From: Parcubacteria group bacterium
GTDB taxonomy: Bacteria > Patescibacteriota > Minisyncoccia > JACPCQ01
Direction: 5' to 3'
DNA: 9,567 nt
Assembly: GCA_016179715.1 (NCBI GenBank)
Contig: JACPCQ010000015.1
Coordinates: 1 to 9,567, forward strand
Under the pieces are notes generated by a model. The model saw only the letters and a program-made list of their open reading frames with translations. It was not told the DNA's origin and searched no databases. The translations under genes were made by a program, and so were the position numbers. This document shows positions 1 through 6,146 of the stretch, piece after piece; the stretch's first letter is position 1, and each line of letters opens with the position of its first letter.

Positions 1-35
1 CAGCCGAAGTTTTGCGATAGCAGCAGAAATGATTT

Positions 36-63
36 TTGAGATGGGTTCTAGTTCTTTTATTTG
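36..63 (+). promoter_or_regulatory. possible weak sigma70 promoter for the HhH-like gene
   Basis: TTGAGA at 36-41 matches the -35 consensus at five of six positions. After a 16-nt spacer, TATTTG at 58-63 is a poor -10 match (three of six). Transcription would start near position 70 and leave a leader of roughly 33 nt before the ATG at 103, a sensible length. The weak -10 means this could be chance in a T-rich stretch. Confidence 0.25.
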
Positions 64-91
64 TTTTACCCTGTCGTCTTCATCTCTTTAC

Positions 92-96
92 GGGAG
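92..96 (+). promoter_or_regulatory. Shine-Dalgarno site that fixes the start of the HhH-like gene
   Basis: GGGAG lies six nucleotides upstream of the ATG at 103. The reading frame is open further upstream to a TTG at 61, but that codon has no comparable site in front of it and would add 14 hydrophobic residues. The ATG at 103 is therefore the preferred start. Confidence 0.7.
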
Positions 97-102
97 AACA
101 AA

Positions 103-1398
103 ATGGCAGAGAAAAAACTACGCGGCAAAAAAAGGTTGCCGAGGCAGAAATCACTGTTCCCGTCTCCGCCGTCCGGCCTGCAATTTAACAACTTCCTCGC
201 AGGTAAGGTTTTCCATACGCTTGCGCGTATGTGGCAGGGACGCGATGGAATTTTCTCCGGACTTCAAGCTCCGCAACAGCGGGATGTTCCGAAAGAGCTG
301 CGGGAAGAGACGCGAGCGCAGGAGCTGTGCCAGTATCTTTTCTTCCAGGCGCTCTCCATGCGAGGAGGCGTCAACAGCGACGACGCATTTCATCTGACTG
401 CCGAACTGTGGAATATGCATCCGGAGCTTTTTTGCCCATCAAAGGCAATGACAACGGAAGAAAAAGCATTCATCGCTGCCGTAAAAGAAGCAGCAGCCAA
501 AATGCATCCGCTTCTTAGCGAGAAGGGGAAAAGAGCCGGAGCATACTCTTACCTTCTTGGTGAGCACGCGCGGCACTGGAGAGAAAACGCCGCAGCGCTC
601 GTTAAACACTTTGATGGGGATATTCGCACCGCCTATCATGGCATCTCCTCATTTGAGGAATCCTTCGGGCGCGTGGAAAAGAAATTTAAAGGGATGCGGC
701 GAAAGATTTTTGCGCTGCTTACCATGTGGCTGCAGGAATTCTCGCTCATTGAGGGTTTCCCGCTGCCCGTCATCGTAGACTTTCATTGTCTGCGATTTCT
801 GGCACAGCAGCGTATCATTACCGTAAAAATGAAGCCGCTCGGCCCGGGAAAATCAACGCGGCCCGAGCGTCAGCGCGCTCGCGCATTGCAAAAACTCCCG
901 GCGTTGCACGTTACCGAGGCACTGATAAACACGGTAATGAGCTGGTCCGAGGGGTTCCTGAAGACATGCGGGCTGTCGTCTTACGATGTCTCGCATGCAC
1001 TCTGGTTTCTCTCGCGAGAACTTTGCGCTTCTTACTACGGCAATCGCTCCTTTGCCCGGCAACTTGGGCTGAGGCGAAGCATTACCGCTCGCGTCGTCCC
1101 CGATAAAGAACTTAAGACGATAAGCGGCTGGCCGAAAACGTATAAAGACTTGTGCAGGTACTGCCCGTTTGAGAATACCTGCAAAATGCGTATCCCCGCA
1201 GGGCCGTACTTTGACTTTGGGCGGCTCGTCAATGCCGGAAGGCACATCGTCTATCCCGGACGCTCGCTACCGCTAGACTCGCGGTGGCTGCCGGAACTTC
1301 CGGTTGCAGGGAAATCTCCCCGCTCCGTCAGACAAAAGCCGCCGCCGGATAAAGTGACTAACAGCAGACAAGGGTTTCTTTTTGCGCCCCCTTCATAA
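103..1398 (+). CDS. putative HhH-GPD DNA glycosylase-like protein with Cys cluster and two clamp-binding-type motifs
   Basis: The product has 431 residues from the ATG at 103; no close family is recognised by eye. Its middle resembles the HhH-GPD base-excision glycosylase fold. A helix containing FQALS (81-85) occupies the place of the family's SQQTS-type helix. FKGMRRK (195-201) resembles the hairpin LPGVGRK of endonuclease III, putting K201 at the lyase lysine. VIVDFHCLR (223-231) resembles the VDTHVxR strand, putting D226 at the catalytic aspartate. The K-to-D spacing is 25 residues, against 18 in E. coli Nth, implying an insert. C351, C354 and C360 form Cx2Cx5C, the last three cysteines of the Nth/MutY Fe-S loop pattern; the first is absent (P344). 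The basic N-terminal tail carries QKSLF (15-19) and the basic, proline-rich C-terminal tail ends with QGFLF (423-427), both like beta-clamp-binding pentapeptides. No signal peptide or membrane segment is seen, so it is probably cytoplasmic and DNA-associated. Function is inferred from motifs only; a distant non-DNA glycosylase of the same fold is an alternative. Confidence 0.6.
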   Translation: MAEKKLRGKKRLPRQKSLFPSPPSGLQFNNFLAGKVFHTLARMWQGRDGIFSGLQAPQQRDVPKELREETRAQELCQYLFFQALSMRGGVNSDDAFHLTAELWNMHPELFCPSKAMTTEEKAFIAAVKEAAAKMHPLLSEKGKRAGAYSYLLGEHARHWRENAAALVKHFDGDIRTAYHGISSFEESFGRVEKKFKGMRRKIFALLTMWLQEFSLIEGFPLPVIVDFHCLRFLAQQRIITVKMKPLGPGKSTRPERQRARALQKLPALHVTEALINTVMSWSEGFLKTCGLSSYDVSHALWFLSRELCASYYGNRSFARQLGLRRSITARVVPDKELKTISGWPKTYKDLCRYCPFENTCKMRIPAGPYFDFGRLVNAGRHIVYPGRSLPLDSRWLPELPVAGKSPRSVRQKPPPDKVTNSRQGFLFAPPS

Positions 1399-1427
1399 TT
1401 TATGAGCGAGGCGCCGCATCTTCAACT

Positions 1428-1457
1428 AAAATGCAGCAGGGACATCGTTCCTGCTGC
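1428..1457 (-). terminator. weak rho-independent terminator for the atp operon
   Basis: Read on the minus strand, the hairpin at 1457-1433 is followed by a run of only four T (1431-1428), and an A-rich stretch precedes it. This is the same stem that serves the convergent gene, so the element is probably bidirectional. It lies about 100 nt beyond the stop of the last operon gene. The short T run makes it weaker in this direction. Confidence 0.45.
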
Positions 1458-1468
1458 AAATCTTTTTT
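1433..1468 (+). terminator. rho-independent terminator of the HhH-like gene
   Basis: GCAGCAGG at 1433-1440 pairs perfectly with CCTGCTGC at 1450-1457. The stem extends inward by a G-T wobble and an A-T pair, leaving a five-base loop. A T-rich tract (1461-1468, TCTTTTTT) follows after three A. The hairpin begins 34 nt after the TAA at 1396-1398. Confidence 0.8.
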
Positions 1469-1485
1469 CCGCCCAACAGTTGTAT

Positions 1486-1520
1486 GGGAGGAGACACCGT
1501 AGCGCAAGGCATCTTCTCCC
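1486..1520. repeat. imperfect inverted repeat in the convergent intergenic gap
   Basis: GGGAGGAGA (1486-1494) can pair with TCTTCTCCC (1512-1520), nine pairs including one G-T wobble, around a 17-nt loop. Neither strand has a T run after the stem, so it is not an intrinsic terminator. On the minus strand it would form in the 3' tail of the operon transcript and might stabilise it. Apart from this and the terminator, nothing else is seen in 1399-1558. Confidence 0.4.
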
Positions 1521-1558
1521 AAAAACGACAAAAAGAACAAATAAGCCAGAGGGTGTTT

Positions 1559-2017
1559 TTAATGCTGCGCACCGGTCAAGATGCGTGGCGTTTCGCTTTG
1601 TCCAACCCGCTCAATATGCAAACTCACCGGCTCCAGAAGCACGAACCCCGACAAAACTTCAACGGCGGGAAAGCGCCTTCGCACAACCGCCATGGCGGCC
1701 TGAAGTTCGCCAAAATGAAATGCGCGTTCTTCTTCGCCGGAAAAGAAACGCCTCCCCTCCGCCTTATATGCCGCGCAGTCCGCGTGAGTCAGCACGATAA
1801 CCGTATGCACGCCACCATCCACGGCAAGCCGCAGATTCGCAAGCACAACCTCTTGGCTGTCCTCTTCCGACACGCTTTTTGCCCCGCCCTTTACAGAAAC
1901 ACTGTAATAAGCCTCAATACCGAATGCGCGTCTGATAGCATCCGGCAGATTTCTCACCAACCGCGGGTCAATGCACGAAATTACAATGGCAGAAGCGCTG
2001 TGTCCGTTTTGTGTCAT
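1559..2017 (-). CDS. small beta-carbonic-anhydrase-like protein, last gene of the atp operon
   Basis: The product has 152 residues, shorter than typical beta-carbonic anhydrases (about 180-230). The beta-class signature is present. C15-I-D17-P-R19 matches CxDxR, giving one zinc cysteine and the Asp-Arg dyad. H78-A-D-C81 matches HxxC, giving the other zinc ligands, and it follows a hydrophobic strand (VHTVIVLTH) as in the family. These enzymes interconvert CO2 and bicarbonate in the cytoplasm. The N-terminal helical arm is missing and the segment between the two motifs is divergent, so activity is not assured; a zinc-binding relative without hydratase activity is possible. The gene lies downstream of atpC on the same strand and is probably cotranscribed. 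The ATG at 2017 begins the conserved frame. The frame continues upstream into atpC without another convincing start. The region just upstream is duplicated and places the strong Shine-Dalgarno site before a different ATG. Confidence 0.75.
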   Translation of the reverse strand: MTQNGHSASAIVISCIDPRLVRNLPDAIRRAFGIEAYYSVSVKGGAKSVSEEDSQEVVLANLRLAVDGGVHTVIVLTHADCAAYKAEGRRFFSGEEERAFHFGELQAAMAVVRRRFPAVEVLSGFVLLEPVSLHIERVGQSETPRILTGAQH

Positions 2018-2036
2018 ATACCGTTTTGTGTCATAT
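2004..2036 (-). repeat. 17-bp-period tandem duplication over the start codon
   Basis: The 16-base unit ATATGACACAAAACGG occurs at 2036-2021 and again at 2019-2004 on the minus strand, separated by one T, so the period is 17 bp. Each copy contains an ATG followed by codons for TQNG. Because 17 is not a multiple of three, the two ATGs are in different frames. The duplication looks recent since the copies are identical. Confidence 0.9.
2014..2034 (-). CDS. possible six-codon leader peptide MTQNGI
   Basis: ATG at 2034-2032 opens a six-codon frame ending in TGA at 2016-2014. Its stop overlaps the start of the carbonic-anhydrase-like gene as ATGA (2017-2014), the usual arrangement for termination-reinitiation coupling. 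The best Shine-Dalgarno sequence in the region (GGGAGG, 2044-2039) sits four nucleotides before this ATG and not before the main one. The frame exists through the 17-bp duplication. Whether it is translated cannot be told from sequence. Confidence 0.4.
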   Translation of the reverse strand: MTQNGI

Positions 2037-2038
2037 AT

Positions 2039-2044
2039 CCTCCC
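2039..2044 (-). promoter_or_regulatory. strong Shine-Dalgarno site upstream of duplicated starts
   Basis: GGGAGG on the minus strand is four nucleotides from the ATG at 2034 and 21 nucleotides from the ATG at 2017 that begins the carbonic-anhydrase-like frame. The distance to the latter is too long for normal direct initiation, which points to coupling through the short leader frame or to use of the second ATG without a Shine-Dalgarno site. Confidence 0.65.
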
Positions 2045-2051
2045 TTTCCTG

Positions 2052-2297
2052 TCACGATTCCAATAACACGATGCCCTGATTTTCCGGAAGCACCTCCAGA
2101 AAACCTGCGCCGAAGTCATAGCGGTGTTCCGTCCCGCTCTCCTCCTCTATCTCGACCGGTCCGGTTATCACCGTGCTCACCAGCGGCTGATGGTAGCCCA
2201 AGACAGTAATCTGCCCCCGGTCCGTCAACAGCGTAATACGCCGCACCCTCCCCGAAAAAAGGGTTTTTTCAATACTGTGGATATCGCATCGCATCAT
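2052..2297 (-). CDS. atpC: F1 ATP synthase epsilon subunit, short form
   Basis: The product has 81 residues. Its IHSIEKTLFSGRVRRITLLT start and the later TVLGYHQPLVSTVITGPV match the N-terminal beta-sandwich of epsilon, which joins gamma to the c ring in the F1Fo central stalk. The usual epsilon has about 130-140 residues, ending in two helices that can inhibit ATP hydrolysis; here the protein stops after the sandwich, so that inhibitory arm is absent. The first ATG (2297) overlaps the atpD stop as ATGA, and a second ATG follows immediately (2294), so the start may shift by one residue. Translation is probably coupled to atpD. Identification rests on order in the operon as well as sequence. 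Confidence 0.9.
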   Translation of the reverse strand: MMRCDIHSIEKTLFSGRVRRITLLTDRGQITVLGYHQPLVSTVITGPVEIEEESGTEHRYDFGAGFLEVLPENQGIVLLES

Positions 2298-3667
2298 GTT
2301 TTTTTGACCTCCTCAATTCCCCCTTTCAAATAGAAAGCCTCTTCGGGCACTTGATCGTGCTTGCCGTTAAGAATTTCTTCAAAACCCCGAATAGTGTCTT
2401 CGCGTTTTACATATTTCCCCGCGCGGCCGGTAAAAGTTTCGGCGACAAAAAAGGGCTGGGAAAGAAAGCGCTGAATCTTGCGCGCGCGTTCAACCGTACG
2501 CCTGTCTTCTTCGGAGAGCTCTTCCATTCCCAGAATAGCAATAATGTCCTGCAACTCCTTATAGCGCTGAAGCATCTGCTGTACCCGACGCGCGACCGCG
2601 TAATGCTTCTCGCCCACGATTTTTGCGGAAAGCGCGGTAGAGGTGGATGCCAGCGGATCCACCGCGGGATAAATGCCCAGTTCCGCAAGCTCACGGGCGA
2701 GGACGAGTGTGGAGTCAAGGTGCGCAAACGTGGTTGCTGGAGCCGGATCGGTAATGTCATCGGCGGGCACGTAAATCGCTTCCACCGCAGTTATCGACCC
2801 TTTGTTCGTGGAGGCAATGCGTTCTTGCAACGCACCCATTTCCGCGGCAAGCGTCGGCTGATATCCTACCGCAGAAGGCATGCGTCCGAGAAGCGCGGAA
2901 ACTTCGGAGCCCGCCTGCGAGAAACGAAAGACATTATCAATAAAAAGAAGGACGTCTTTTTCCTCTTCATCGCGAAAGTACTCGGCCATTGTGAGTGCAG
3001 TGAGCGCGACGCGCAGCCGCCGTCCGGGCACTTCATTCATCTGCCCGAACACCAGCGCGGTTTTTTCAAGCACGCCGGACGTTTTCATCTCATGATAAAG
3101 ATCATTCCCTTCGCGCGTGCGCTCTCCCACTCCCGCAAAGAGAGAAACGCCTCGCGCAACCTCCGAGACATTCCGAATAAGTTCCATCAACAGTACGGTC
3201 TTCCCCACCCCCGCTCCCCCAAATAAGCCAACCTTTCCGCCCTTTACAATAGGCGAAATGAGATCAATAACCTTAATCCCCGTCTCAAAAATTTCGGTTT
3301 CGGTGGAAAGTGCTGCAAACGCCGGAGCAGAACGGTGAATCGGCCGGCGGAGGCGCGCAGTAATTTCGCCGCCCCCGTCAATCGCCTCGCCCAATACATT
3401 GCACATCCTTCCCAACACTTCCGGGCCAACCGGAACCGAAACGGGTGCGTCAGTCGCCGTCACCTTAGTTCCACGCTGCAGACCATCGGTAGAGCCGAGA
3501 GCAATCGTGCGCATTCTCCCCCCGCCAAGATGACGCGCCACTTCAAGCACGAGCGGTACGGATGTGTCTTCTGTTCGCAACGCGTACAACACCGGCGGCA
3601 GCACCGCCGATTCCGGAAACTCCACATCCACCACCGGCCCGATAATTTGTATGATAGTGCCGTTCAT
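2294..3667 (-). CDS. atpD: F1 ATP synthase beta subunit
   Basis: The catalytic subunit of F1, 457 residues, near the usual 460-480. The P-loop GGAGVGKT is at 150-157. The catalytic glutamate is E182 in GERTREGND (181-189). LLFIDNVFRFSQAGSEVSALLGRMPS (from 240) is the Walker B and adjoining conserved region, and the lever motif is EELSEED (382-388), usually DELSEED. The N-terminal barrel begins at once with GTIIQIIGPVVDVEF. Two small departures are seen: the segment after YPAVDPL reads ASTST where many homologues have DSTSR, and GQMNEVPGRR replaces the common PPGAR/PPGNR form. The gene starts 31 nt after the atpG stop, with only a weak AAGAAGTG purine stretch upstream, and its stop overlaps atpC. 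It alternates with alpha in the hexamer. Confidence 0.98.
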   Translation of the reverse strand: MNGTIIQIIGPVVDVEFPESAVLPPVLYALRTEDTSVPLVLEVARHLGGGRMRTIALGSTDGLQRGTKVTATDAPVSVPVGPEVLGRMCNVLGEAIDGGGEITARLRRPIHRSAPAFAALSTETEIFETGIKVIDLISPIVKGGKVGLFGGAGVGKTVLLMELIRNVSEVARGVSLFAGVGERTREGNDLYHEMKTSGVLEKTALVFGQMNEVPGRRLRVALTALTMAEYFRDEEEKDVLLFIDNVFRFSQAGSEVSALLGRMPSAVGYQPTLAAEMGALQERIASTNKGSITAVEAIYVPADDITDPAPATTFAHLDSTLVLARELAELGIYPAVDPLASTSTALSAKIVGEKHYAVARRVQQMLQRYKELQDIIAILGMEELSEEDRRTVERARKIQRFLSQPFFVAETFTGRAGKYVKREDTIRGFEEILNGKHDQVPEEAFYLKGGIEEVKKT

Positions 3668-3698
3668 AAATCACTTCTTCACGTTAAGCAGTTTGGTA

Positions 3699-4610
3699 TC
3701 ACTGTACTGCCTCTTGTCCTGCAGCAAGTTCGGTTAATTCTTTGGTAATGCCTGCCTGTCGCGCTTTATTATAAGAAACAGAGAGCTTATCAACCAACTC
3801 CTGCGCATTGTCGGATGCGTTTTTCATTGCAACCATTCTCGCAGAGTGTTCCGACGCGTTTGACTCAAGCACGATGTGGTGGAGCTGAATGGCAAAGAGC
3901 GTCGGCACCAGCCGACCAAGAACGGCCTCGGGAGAAGGTTCAAAACGGTATTCGTAGGAATAACGAGTTTCCAAGGCCCCTTTTTCCTCTTCTGCATAAC
4001 GGCCATACTCGGGTAAAATATGCCGGATTGTCTCGGCAAGCGCCTCCGGCTGAAGCGGCAACACCTCACTGATATGCGGCTCCTGCTTCAGCGTAGTGCG
4101 GAAATTCGTGTAGCACAAAAGCACTTTTTTCCACGGTTGCGCACGAAATTGTTCTAAGAGAAAATCCGAAAGTGAGGCGGTGTCTTTGCGAGAAATAAAA
4201 TCTCCAAATCCGGAAAACGACCGGAGCAGCTCCGCTTCCCGACGCTGCAAATATTCCCTTGCTTTTTTCCCCACTGCAACGTAGGCGGGAACTTCCTGCT
4301 GTGTCTTTTGCCAGTCGGCCGCCAAACGAAGCACGTTTGCGTTAAATGCGCCCGCAAGTCCCTTGTCCGAAGTGACGAGCACCATGAGCGTCCGTCCGGT
4401 CTCTCTGGGCAAAAAGAGCGGATGGGCAACAGGCGTGCGCGAAGTAATGTTTTTGAGCATATCAAGCGCGGCAAGCGCGTAAGGACGGCCGGCAATGGCA
4501 ATTTCTTGGGAACGCCGCATTTTTGTCGCGGACACCACCTCCATCGCCTTGGTGATTTGCGCGGTGTTGCGCACTGAACGAATTCGCAATTGTACGTCTC
4601 GCAACGCCAT
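3699..4610 (-). CDS. atpG: F1 ATP synthase gamma subunit
   Basis: The rotor shaft of F1, 303 residues, close to family length (about 285-300). The N-terminal helix contains ITKAMEVVSATKMRRSQ (19-35), and the Rossmann-like core starts at LVTSDKGLAGAFNANV (78-93). The C-terminal helix carries ARMVAMKNASDNAQELV (257-273) and the NKARQAGITKELTELAAG ending (281-298). These are the two long helices that form the coiled coil inside the alpha-beta hexamer. The start is one nucleotide after the atpA stop, with no Shine-Dalgarno sequence visible, so translational coupling is likely. No truncation is apparent. Confidence 0.97.
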   Translation of the reverse strand: MALRDVQLRIRSVRNTAQITKAMEVVSATKMRRSQEIAIAGRPYALAALDMLKNITSRTPVAHPLFLPRETGRTLMVLVTSDKGLAGAFNANVLRLAADWQKTQQEVPAYVAVGKKAREYLQRREAELLRSFSGFGDFISRKDTASLSDFLLEQFRAQPWKKVLLCYTNFRTTLKQEPHISEVLPLQPEALAETIRHILPEYGRYAEEEKGALETRYSYEYRFEPSPEAVLGRLVPTLFAIQLHHIVLESNASEHSARMVAMKNASDNAQELVDKLSVSYNKARQAGITKELTELAAGQEAVQ

Positions 4611-4611
4611 A

Positions 4612-6141
4612 TTATTGTTTCAATTTTTCGAAGACAGCAAGGGCCTCTTTGAGTTCGTCCTCGCGCTCCGAGCTTATTGCCTTCTCTGTTTTTATTCCAT
4701 CAAGCAAACCGGAGCGGCTTTTGCGCATAAAAGAGATGAACGCCGCCGCGCGAGGACGCACCTCTGCCGGCTTACACAAATCAAAATATCCGTTCACTCC
4801 CGCATACAATACCACCACTTGTTCTTCAAACACCATCGGGGAGAAGTCGTCTTGTTTTAAGAGCTCGGTCATGCGGCCGCCGCGTTCAATGCGCCGGCGT
4901 GTCCCTTCGTCCAAATCGGAGGCAAATTGCACAAAAGCGGCCAGTTCCCGGAATTGAGCAAGGTCCAGTCGTAAACGTCCGGCAACCTGTTTCATTGCGC
5001 GCGTTTGTGCCGCAGAGCCGACACGGGAAACGGAAAGTCCTACGTTTATAGCAGGACGCACGCCCTGATAAAATAAGTCCGGCTCAAGATAAATCTGCCC
5101 GTCGGTAATAGAGATGACATTAGTGGGAATGTATGCGGCGACATCTCCGAGCTGTGTTTCAATAATGGGAAGCGCGGTAAGCGACCCCCCTCCGCGCTCT
5201 TGAGAAAGCCGGGCGGCGCGTTCAAGCAGGCGGGAATGCAAATAGAAAATATCGCCCGGGTACGCCTCGCGCCCGGGGGGGCGGCGCAACAAGAGAGAAA
5301 TTTGGCGATAGCTCTGCGCATGTTTTGAGAGATCATCATATACCACAAGCGCATCTTCCCCCTGCTCCATGAAATATTCCCCGATGGCGCATCCCGCATA
5401 CGGAGAAATAAACTGCAGTGGCGCGGGTGCGGAAGCAGGAGCGGAAACGATAACCGTATAGGGAAGCGCGCCTCGCGCCTCCAGTTCTGCTACGATTTTA
5501 CGAATCTTTGACTCACGCAGTCCTATCGCAACATAAATGCACATCGGCGTGCGATATGCGCCATCCTGCTGCTGGTTCAAGATCGTATCAATAGCAATGG
5601 CCGTTTTCCCGGTCTGCCGGTCCCCGATAATCAGCTCGCGTTGTCCTCGCCCTATGGGAATCATCGCATCCACCGCCTTAATGCCGGTATGTAGCGGCAC
5701 ACCCACACTCTCGCGCTCAATAACTCCGGGGGCGGTACGCTCCATCGGCCACTGTTTTGCCAATGTTCCTTCGGCAAACACCGGCCCTTTGTCATCAAGC
5801 GGTTCCATAAGCGGATTTACCACACGGCCAAGAAGTTCTCTGCCGACAGGAATAGAGAGGACGCTTCCCGTCGCGCGTACCGTATCCCCCTCGCGCACCG
5901 CGATATCTTCTCCGAGAAGTACGGCGCCGATGGTGTCTTCTTCAAGGTTGAGCGCGGTCGCGCGCACAATTCCATTCGCGGTTTCAATCTCAAGCATCTC
6001 TTGGCTCCGAGCTCCCGCGAGTCCCCATATGCGCACAATTCCGTCTCCCACCTCTCCGACGCGTCCGGATTCTTCCGCGCGGACTTCCGTTTGAAACTCT
6101 GCTATTTGTTTTTTCAGTTGTTCAACGATTTCTCGTACCAT
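4612..6141 (-). CDS. atpA: F1 ATP synthase alpha subunit
   Basis: The regulatory nucleotide-binding subunit, 509 residues, normal for the family (about 500-515). The P-loop GDRQTGKT is at 173-180. The arginine finger that completes the catalytic site on beta is R373 in SVSRVGSAAQ (370-379). The N-terminal delta-binding helix (MVREIVEQLKKQIAEF) is kept, which matters because the partner delta is shortened. The gene lies 5 nt after the atpH stop with no obvious Shine-Dalgarno sequence, again suggesting coupled translation. No missing catalytic element was found. Confidence 0.98.
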   Translation of the reverse strand: MVREIVEQLKKQIAEFQTEVRAEESGRVGEVGDGIVRIWGLAGARSQEMLEIETANGIVRATALNLEEDTIGAVLLGEDIAVREGDTVRATGSVLSIPVGRELLGRVVNPLMEPLDDKGPVFAEGTLAKQWPMERTAPGVIERESVGVPLHTGIKAVDAMIPIGRGQRELIIGDRQTGKTAIAIDTILNQQQDGAYRTPMCIYVAIGLRESKIRKIVAELEARGALPYTVIVSAPASAPAPLQFISPYAGCAIGEYFMEQGEDALVVYDDLSKHAQSYRQISLLLRRPPGREAYPGDIFYLHSRLLERAARLSQERGGGSLTALPIIETQLGDVAAYIPTNVISITDGQIYLEPDLFYQGVRPAINVGLSVSRVGSAAQTRAMKQVAGRLRLDLAQFRELAAFVQFASDLDEGTRRRIERGGRMTELLKQDDFSPMVFEEQVVVLYAGVNGYFDLCKPAEVRPRAAAFISFMRKSRSGLLDGIKTEKAISSEREDELKEALAVFEKLKQ

Positions 6142-6146
6142 AAATG

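Noticed and set aside
29..397. Plus-strand open frame overlapping the start of the HhH-like gene
   Set aside because: It has a composition rich in Ser, Arg and Cys with no recognisable motif, and it overlaps a frame with a good Shine-Dalgarno site and family-like motifs.
1393..1405. Short palindrome TCATAATTTATGA at the stop of the HhH-like gene
   Set aside because: Only six pairs, all but two A-T, around one base, with no T run. It is too weak for a terminator and may be chance; an operator function cannot be supported.
2018..2119. Upstream extension of the carbonic-anhydrase-like frame into atpC
   Set aside because: It would overlap atpC by 68 nt without a Shine-Dalgarno site, and its residues (WRCFRKIRASCYW) do not look like a carbonic anhydrase N terminus.
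1484..2209. Long plus-strand open frame of 241 codons
   Set aside because: It is antisense to the carbonic-anhydrase-like gene and atpC, whose motifs are clear; its translation has no coherent features.
2351..3226. Plus-strand open frame of 291 codons
   Set aside because: It lies antisense inside atpD, which is conserved along its whole length.
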